Source: Haloprofundus halophilus (GTDB taxonomy: Archaea > Halobacteriota > Halobacteria > Halobacteriales > Haloferacaceae). Taken from it: 64,000 bases of DNA. A program made the position numbers and the translations under genes. The notes beneath the pieces were generated by a model, which made no database searches, was not told the DNA's origin, and was given only the letters and a program-made list of their open reading frames with translations. This document shows, piece after piece, positions 60,222-64,000 of the stretch. The stretch spans positions 1,612,001-1,676,000 of the forward strand of contig NZ_QQRR01000001.1 in assembly GCF_003439925.1 (NCBI RefSeq), in the 5' to 3' direction. Each line of letters starts with the position of its first letter. Within the stretch, counting starts at the first letter, position 1.

Positions 60222-60623
60222 TTACGTCGGGCTCGGCGTCCGAACCTGCGAGAGGTACGCCGCGAGGTCCGTCGTCGTCACGATACCGATGAGGTCGTCG
60301 CCGTCGACGACCGGCAGGTGGTGAAAGCCGTGTTCGATCATACTGTCGGCGACGTCGCGGATGGGCGTCTGTGCGCTCGTCGTGATGGGGTCGGGCGACA
60401 TGTACGCCGACACCGGCGTCTCGTCTTTCGGTCGTCGCTCGGCGACGATCTGGACGAAGTCGGTGGAGGTGAGGATGCCTTCGAGGCGGTTCTCCTCGTC
60501 GACGACGAGCACCGAGCCGATGTCGTTGTCCATCATCGTCTTGGCCGCCTCCTCGACGAGCGTGTCGGGCGCGACCGTGTGCAGCGACGTGGACATCAGC
60601 TGAGCGACGAAGATATCGTCCAT
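60222..60623 (-). CDS. CBS-domain pair protein
   Basis: 133 aa with two CBS domains: first VAQLMSTSLHTVAPDTLVEE through RLEGILTSTDFVQIVAERRP, second VSAYMSPDPITTSAQTPIRD through DLIGIVTTTDLAAYLSQVR. Paired CBS (Bateman) modules bind adenosyl nucleotides and sense energy charge. No fused effector domain, so it probably regulates a partner. Convergent with DUF424. Confidence 0.92.
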   Translation of the reverse strand: MDDIFVAQLMSTSLHTVAPDTLVEEAAKTMMDNDIGSVLVVDEENRLEGILTSTDFVQIVAERRPKDETPVSAYMSPDPITTSAQTPIRDVADSMIEHGFHHLPVVDGDDLIGIVTTTDLAAYLSQVRTPSPT

Positions 60624-60801
60624 GATTTTTCATCGAGTGTGCCGGTGATAAGAGTTGTCGTGGCGGAAGCGCCCGACCGCCAGCACGTCGACCGAGTCGC
60701 CGCGGCGGGGCCGCGGTACCGGGTCCGAACGTAACGTCGAACGGTTACGCCTCCCCGTCAGACCGAAGGGATGTTAGTGCTCGGTCCCCTGCAGTTCGAC
60801 A

Positions 60802-62079
60802 ATGAGCACGCAGGAGTCGTACCCCATCGACGTCGACGCCATCCGCGAGGAGTTCCCTATCCTCCAGCGGAACGTCGGCGGCGACGTGACCGTACCCGGC
60901 CCGGACGAGGGTGACGACACGCCGTTAGTCTACCTCGACAACGGCGCGACGAGTCAGAAACCCGACCGGGTCGTCGACGCCATCGCCGACTACTACCGCA
61001 CCTACAACTCGAACGTCCACCGCGGCATCCACCACCTCAGCCAGGAAGCGTCGGTGGCGTACGAGGAGGCGCACGACCGCGTCGCGGAGTTCGTCGGTGC
61101 GGAGGGCCGCGAGGAGATCGTCTTCACGAAGAACACCACCGAAGCCGAGAACCTCGTCGCCTACGCGTGGGGACTGAACGAACTCGGCCCGGAGGACAGC
61201 GTCGTCCTCACGCAGATGGAACACCACGCCTCGCTCGTCACGTGGCAGCAGATCGGTAAGAAGACCGGCGCCGACGTCCGCTTCATCCGCGTCGACGACG
61301 AGGGCCGCCTCGACATGGACCACGCGCGCGAACTCGTCGACGACTCGACGGAGATGGTGAGCGTCGTCCACGTCTCGAACACCCTCGGGACCGTCAACCC
61401 GGTCTCTGAACTCGCCGACCTGGCCCACGACCACGGCGCGTACGTCTTCGTCGACGGCGCGCAGTCGGTGCCGAACCGCCCGGTCGACGTGCAGGCTATC
61501 GACGCCGACTTCTTCGCCTTCTCGGGGCACAAGATGTGCGGCCCGACCGGCATCGGCGTCCTCTACGGCAAGGAGGAGATTCTCGAGGAGATGGAGCCGT
61601 ACCTGTACGGCGGCGACATGATTCGACGCGTCAGCTACGACGACGCGACGTGGGAGGACCTCCCGTGGAAGTTCGAGGCGGGGACGCCGCCCATCGCCCA
61701 GGGAGTCGGCCTGCACGCCGCCATCGACTACCTCGACGACATCGGGATGGAGAACATCCGGGCCCACGAGGAGCAGCTCGTCGAGTACGCCTACGACGAA
61801 CTGACCGCGTTCGACGACGTCGAAATCTACGGCCCGCCGGGCGACGACCGCGGCGGCCTCGTCGCGTTCAACCTCGACGGCGTCCACGCCCACGACCTCT
61901 CCAGCATCGTCAACGACTACGGCGTCGCCATCCGCGCGGGCGACCACTGTACGCAACCGCTGCACCAGACGCTCGGCATCGCGGCCTCGGCGCGCGCGTC
62001 GTTCTACCTGTACAACACGCGCGACGAAATCGACGTGCTCGTCGACGCGGTGGACGAAGCGCGGCAGCTGTTCGGATAA
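60802..62079 (+). CDS. sufS: Cysteine desulfurase SufS
   Basis: 425 aa, group II (SufS/CsdA) type. PLP lysine is K244 in FFAFSGHKMCGPTGIGVLYG; the persulfide Cys is C383 in RAGDHCTQPLHQTLGIAASA. Other markers: YLDNGATSQKPDRVVDAIAD, YNSNVHRGIHHLSQEASVAY, HHASLVTWQQIGKKTGADVR. It takes sulfur from cysteine for Fe-S cluster building. sufU lies 1.3 kb downstream on the same strand with thrC between. Confidence 0.96.
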   Translation: MSTQESYPIDVDAIREEFPILQRNVGGDVTVPGPDEGDDTPLVYLDNGATSQKPDRVVDAIADYYRTYNSNVHRGIHHLSQEASVAYEEAHDRVAEFVGAEGREEIVFTKNTTEAENLVAYAWGLNELGPEDSVVLTQMEHHASLVTWQQIGKKTGADVRFIRVDDEGRLDMDHARELVDDSTEMVSVVHVSNTLGTVNPVSELADLAHDHGAYVFVDGAQSVPNRPVDVQAIDADFFAFSGHKMCGPTGIGVLYGKEEILEEMEPYLYGGDMIRRVSYDDATWEDLPWKFEAGTPPIAQGVGLHAAIDYLDDIGMENIRAHEEQLVEYAYDELTAFDDVEIYGPPGDDRGGLVAFNLDGVHAHDLSSIVNDYGVAIRAGDHCTQPLHQTLGIAASARASFYLYNTRDEIDVLVDAVDEARQLFG

Positions 62080-62138
62080 CTCGTCCTCCTTTTCCGCCGA
62101 CGCGTCGTTTATCCCACCTCGCCCGACACCCACAACTC

Positions 62139-63320
62139 ATGACCGAGCGCACCTGCTACGCCTGCGGCGCGACGGCCGCCGCCCCCGCGACGCGCTGCGA
62201 CTGCGGCGAACCGCTGTGGCTCGACACCGGCCCTCTCGACTTCGACTGGAGCGCCGTCGCCGACGAACCGGGGATGTGGCGCTACGCCGAGTTGCTCCCC
62301 TTCGAATCGCCCGGCGGCGTCGCCGACGCGGCCGGTGGGACACCACTACTTCGACTCCCCCGACTCGACGAGTTCGCCGGCGTGCGCCTCCACCTGAAAG
62401 ACGAGGGGTCGAACCCGACGGGGAGTTTCAAAGACCGAGGAAGCGCGTTGGGCGTCGCCGCCGCGCTCGAATCGGGTGCCGATACCGTCGGAACCGTCTC
62501 GCACGGCAACATGGCGATGAGCACCGCCGCCAACGCCGCGAGCGCGGGCCTCGACTGCGTCGTGCTCGTCCCCGACGACATCCCCGAGTCGCGCATCGAC
62601 CTCATCTCGCAGTACGGGCCGACGCTCCTCCGCGTGGTAGGCGACTACGCCGACCTCTACGACCGGTCGCTCGAACTCGGTGCGGAACTCGGGATTCCGT
62701 TTCTGAACTCCGACGTGCCGCTGCGCGTCGAGGGACAGAAGACGACGGCGCTGGAGATTTGCGAGGCGTTCGCGCCCGAGGTGCCGGACGCCATCGTCCT
62801 CCCGGTGAGCAGCGGCGGCCACGCCAGCGGCGTCTGGAAAGCGCTTCGAGAACTGGAGGCGGCGGGTGTCGTCAACCGCGTTCCTCGCTTGTACTTCGCA
62901 CAAGCCGCCGCGTGCGCACCTATCGCCGACGCGTTCGCCGCGGGTGACGAGTCGGTTTCGCCCGTCGAGGGCGGCGATACCGTCGCCTACTCCATCGCCA
63001 ACCGCGACCCCCCGAGCGGGACGCGCGCGCTCACGGCAGCGAGAGAAACCGACGGGGCCGTCGTCGCGGTTTCGGACGACGAGATACGCGCCGCGCGAGG
63101 GGCGATAGCCGAATCCGGGGGGCTGAGCGTCGAATCCGCGTCGGCGACGTCGCTCGCGGCGATTCGGCGACTCGCGGCCGACGGCGAACTCGACGCCAAG
63201 GACGACGTCGTCGCGGTGGCGACGGGGAGAGGCATCTCGGAGTCGCCGCCCGCCTCGGAGGAGGCGAGCGTCGGTCGGGTCGGCATCGGCGAACTCGGCG
63301 AGAGACTCGCGTCCCGCTGA
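62139..63320 (+). CDS. thrC: Threonine synthase
   Basis: 393 aa from the ATG at 62139 (MTERTCYACGATAAAPATRC). An N-terminal zinc-ribbon-like segment (CYACG, CDCGE) precedes the fold-II PLP core: PLP lysine K98 in NPTGSFKDRGSALGVAAAL, the phosphate loop VLPVSSGGHASGVWKALREL and substrate segments TVGTVSHGNMAMSTAANAAS. Converts O-phosphohomoserine to threonine. Close homologues in this fold (e.g. cysteate or cysteine synthase-like) exist, so substrate is inferred by best-known haloarchaeal annotation. Confidence 0.87.
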   Translation: MTERTCYACGATAAAPATRCDCGEPLWLDTGPLDFDWSAVADEPGMWRYAELLPFESPGGVADAAGGTPLLRLPRLDEFAGVRLHLKDEGSNPTGSFKDRGSALGVAAALESGADTVGTVSHGNMAMSTAANAASAGLDCVVLVPDDIPESRIDLISQYGPTLLRVVGDYADLYDRSLELGAELGIPFLNSDVPLRVEGQKTTALEICEAFAPEVPDAIVLPVSSGGHASGVWKALRELEAAGVVNRVPRLYFAQAAACAPIADAFAAGDESVSPVEGGDTVAYSIANRDPPSGTRALTAARETDGAVVAVSDDEIRAARGAIAESGGLSVESASATSLAAIRRLAADGELDAKDDVVAVATGRGISESPPASEEASVGRVGIGELGERLASR

Positions 63321-63388
63321 GTCGCCGGAGACGCCCTGCGAGCGCCCCGGAACCCTTTTGCGTCGCACTGGCCTATCCAGAGGTAACT

Positions 63389-63811
63389 ATGGGTATGGGC
63401 TCGGACATGTACCGGCAGCAGATTCTCGACCACTACAAGAACCCGCGCAACTACGGCGAGATGGAGAATCCGACGTTCTCGCACGTGGGCGAGAACCCCT
63501 CCTGCGGCGACACCATCAAGGTCGACGTGCGCCTCGAAGACGACGGCGAGACCATCGAGTACGTCTCCTTCACCGGCGACGGCTGCGCCATCTCGCAGGC
63601 CAGCGCGAGTCTGCTCTCGGAGAAGTTGCAGGGAACGACGCTCGACGAACTCGAAGCGATGGACACCGACGACGTGACCGAGATGCTCGGCGTCGACATC
63701 AGTCCGATGCGGATCAAATGCGCAGTGCTCGCGCGACAGGTCGCTCAGGACGGCGCGAAGCTCCACGAAGGCGAACTCGACGACCTCGACCGAACCGTCA
63801 CCGAGGAGTGA
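63389..63811 (+). CDS. sufU: Fe-S cluster scaffold SufU/IscU family
   Basis: 140 aa. Scaffold cysteines Cys39 (GENPSCGDTIKVDV), Cys66 (GDGCAISQASASLL) and Cys111 (IKCAVLARQ) with the conserved Asp after the first Cys are in place; the N-terminal YRQQILDHYKNPRNYGEMEN is the family's docking segment. Whether it is a scaffold or a SufS-activating sulfur acceptor (SufU type) cannot be told from sequence alone. It pairs with sufS upstream. Confidence 0.93.
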   Translation: MGMGSDMYRQQILDHYKNPRNYGEMENPTFSHVGENPSCGDTIKVDVRLEDDGETIEYVSFTGDGCAISQASASLLSEKLQGTTLDELEAMDTDDVTEMLGVDISPMRIKCAVLARQVAQDGAKLHEGELDDLDRTVTEE

Positions 63812-63935
63812 GTCGAGAGGCGGTAGCGAACTCGGTTCCCGCAGATCGCCGTCAGAGCGGTTCTTCTTCCGTTTCCGTCCCTCGGGCTGAGACGACGATG
63901 CAAAGGGCTACGCTATCGCATCGCGTATCAGTATC

Positions 63936-64000
63936 ATGTCACAGCACCCCACACAGACGTACGAGTGCGACAACTGCGGCCACCGCGCGCGAACGAACGC
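63936..64000 (+). CDS. Small zinc-ribbon protein, partial (window edge)
   Basis: Starts MSQHPTQTYECDNCGHRART at the ATG at 63936 and runs off the window. YECDNCGHR is the first half of a zinc ribbon, as in small haloarchaeal rubrerythrin-like or zinc-finger proteins of about 45-60 aa. The upstream region (63900-63935) has CGTATCAGTATC, a weak TATA-like site. Confidence 0.55.
   Translation, partial: MSQHPTQTYECDNCGHRARTN

Overview
This window comes from a haloarchaeal chromosome. The DNA is GC-rich, and the proteins are acidic and rich in Asp and Glu. The information-processing genes are archaeal: PCNA, the primase large subunit, an RFC-like clamp-loader subunit, TBP, thermosome, prefoldin, SRP54/FtsY, aIF6, eL31, eL39 and LX. 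TATA-like elements lie 25-30 nt upstream of many start codons, which fits leaderless transcripts. Twin-arginine translocase components include a double-domain TatC, as known in Haloferax and relatives. Gene order looks like family Haloferacaceae, but this is an impression from memory and not a search.

Layout. 1-8 kb: the 5' part of a MutS5-like gene, larE, divergent tatC and tatCt, a ribbon-helix-helix regulator overlapping a YhhQ-type transporter, a small zinc protein, rRNA methyltransferase rrmJ/ftsJ, and a broken amphi-Trp gene. 8-16 kb: replication and recombination genes (pcn, priL, hjc) mixed with an MFS transporter, a SWIM protein, small membrane proteins and a 0.7-kb non-coding stretch with an 18-bp tandem repeat. 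16-30 kb: a PAS/GAF histidine kinase, two SAH-metabolism enzymes (ahcY and a DadD-type deaminase), a secreted Ig-like protein, hisG, a CPBP protease, TBP, tRNA methyltransferase TrmG10, phosphatidylserine decarboxylase next to rfcC, and a DUF4382 lipoprotein. 30-43 kb: RNase Z, a DUF460 protein, an AI-2E family permease, tyrS, eif1A, rio1, a trpS-eamA pair, a KH-domain protein and the thermosome, then a FxLYD-type lipoprotein and dodecin. 43-51 kb: tRNA-Arg(UCU) with a duplicated 3' segment, a UPF0200/UPF0201/HPP operon, AIM24, a GATE-domain protein, split MgtE halves and a second MFS transporter. 51-57 kb: a minus-strand protein-biogenesis block (eL39-eL31-aIF6-LX-prefoldin alpha-FtsY, then SRP54). 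57-64 kb: thpR, UV endonuclease uvsE, a TPR protein, DUF424, a CBS protein, and sufS-thrC-sufU.

Most of the window is a conserved housekeeping backbone. The most striking unexplained signal is just upstream of tryptophanyl-tRNA synthetase. A 27-codon ORF starting MTMNAAPWRWW has three Trp codons within four codons, sits behind a T-rich promoter-like site, and is followed by a segment complementary to the bases just after the Trp codons. It looks like a tryptophan-sensing leader peptide in an archaeon. The trpS gene and its neighbouring transporter gene also split the rio1-KH pair that is usually adjacent.

Other structures outside the ordinary genes are a duplication of the tRNA-Arg 3' end with its flank, two copies of a dispersed ~80-bp element, an inverted repeat centred on the pcn TATA box, paired hairpins after the thermosome gene, and two decayed genes.
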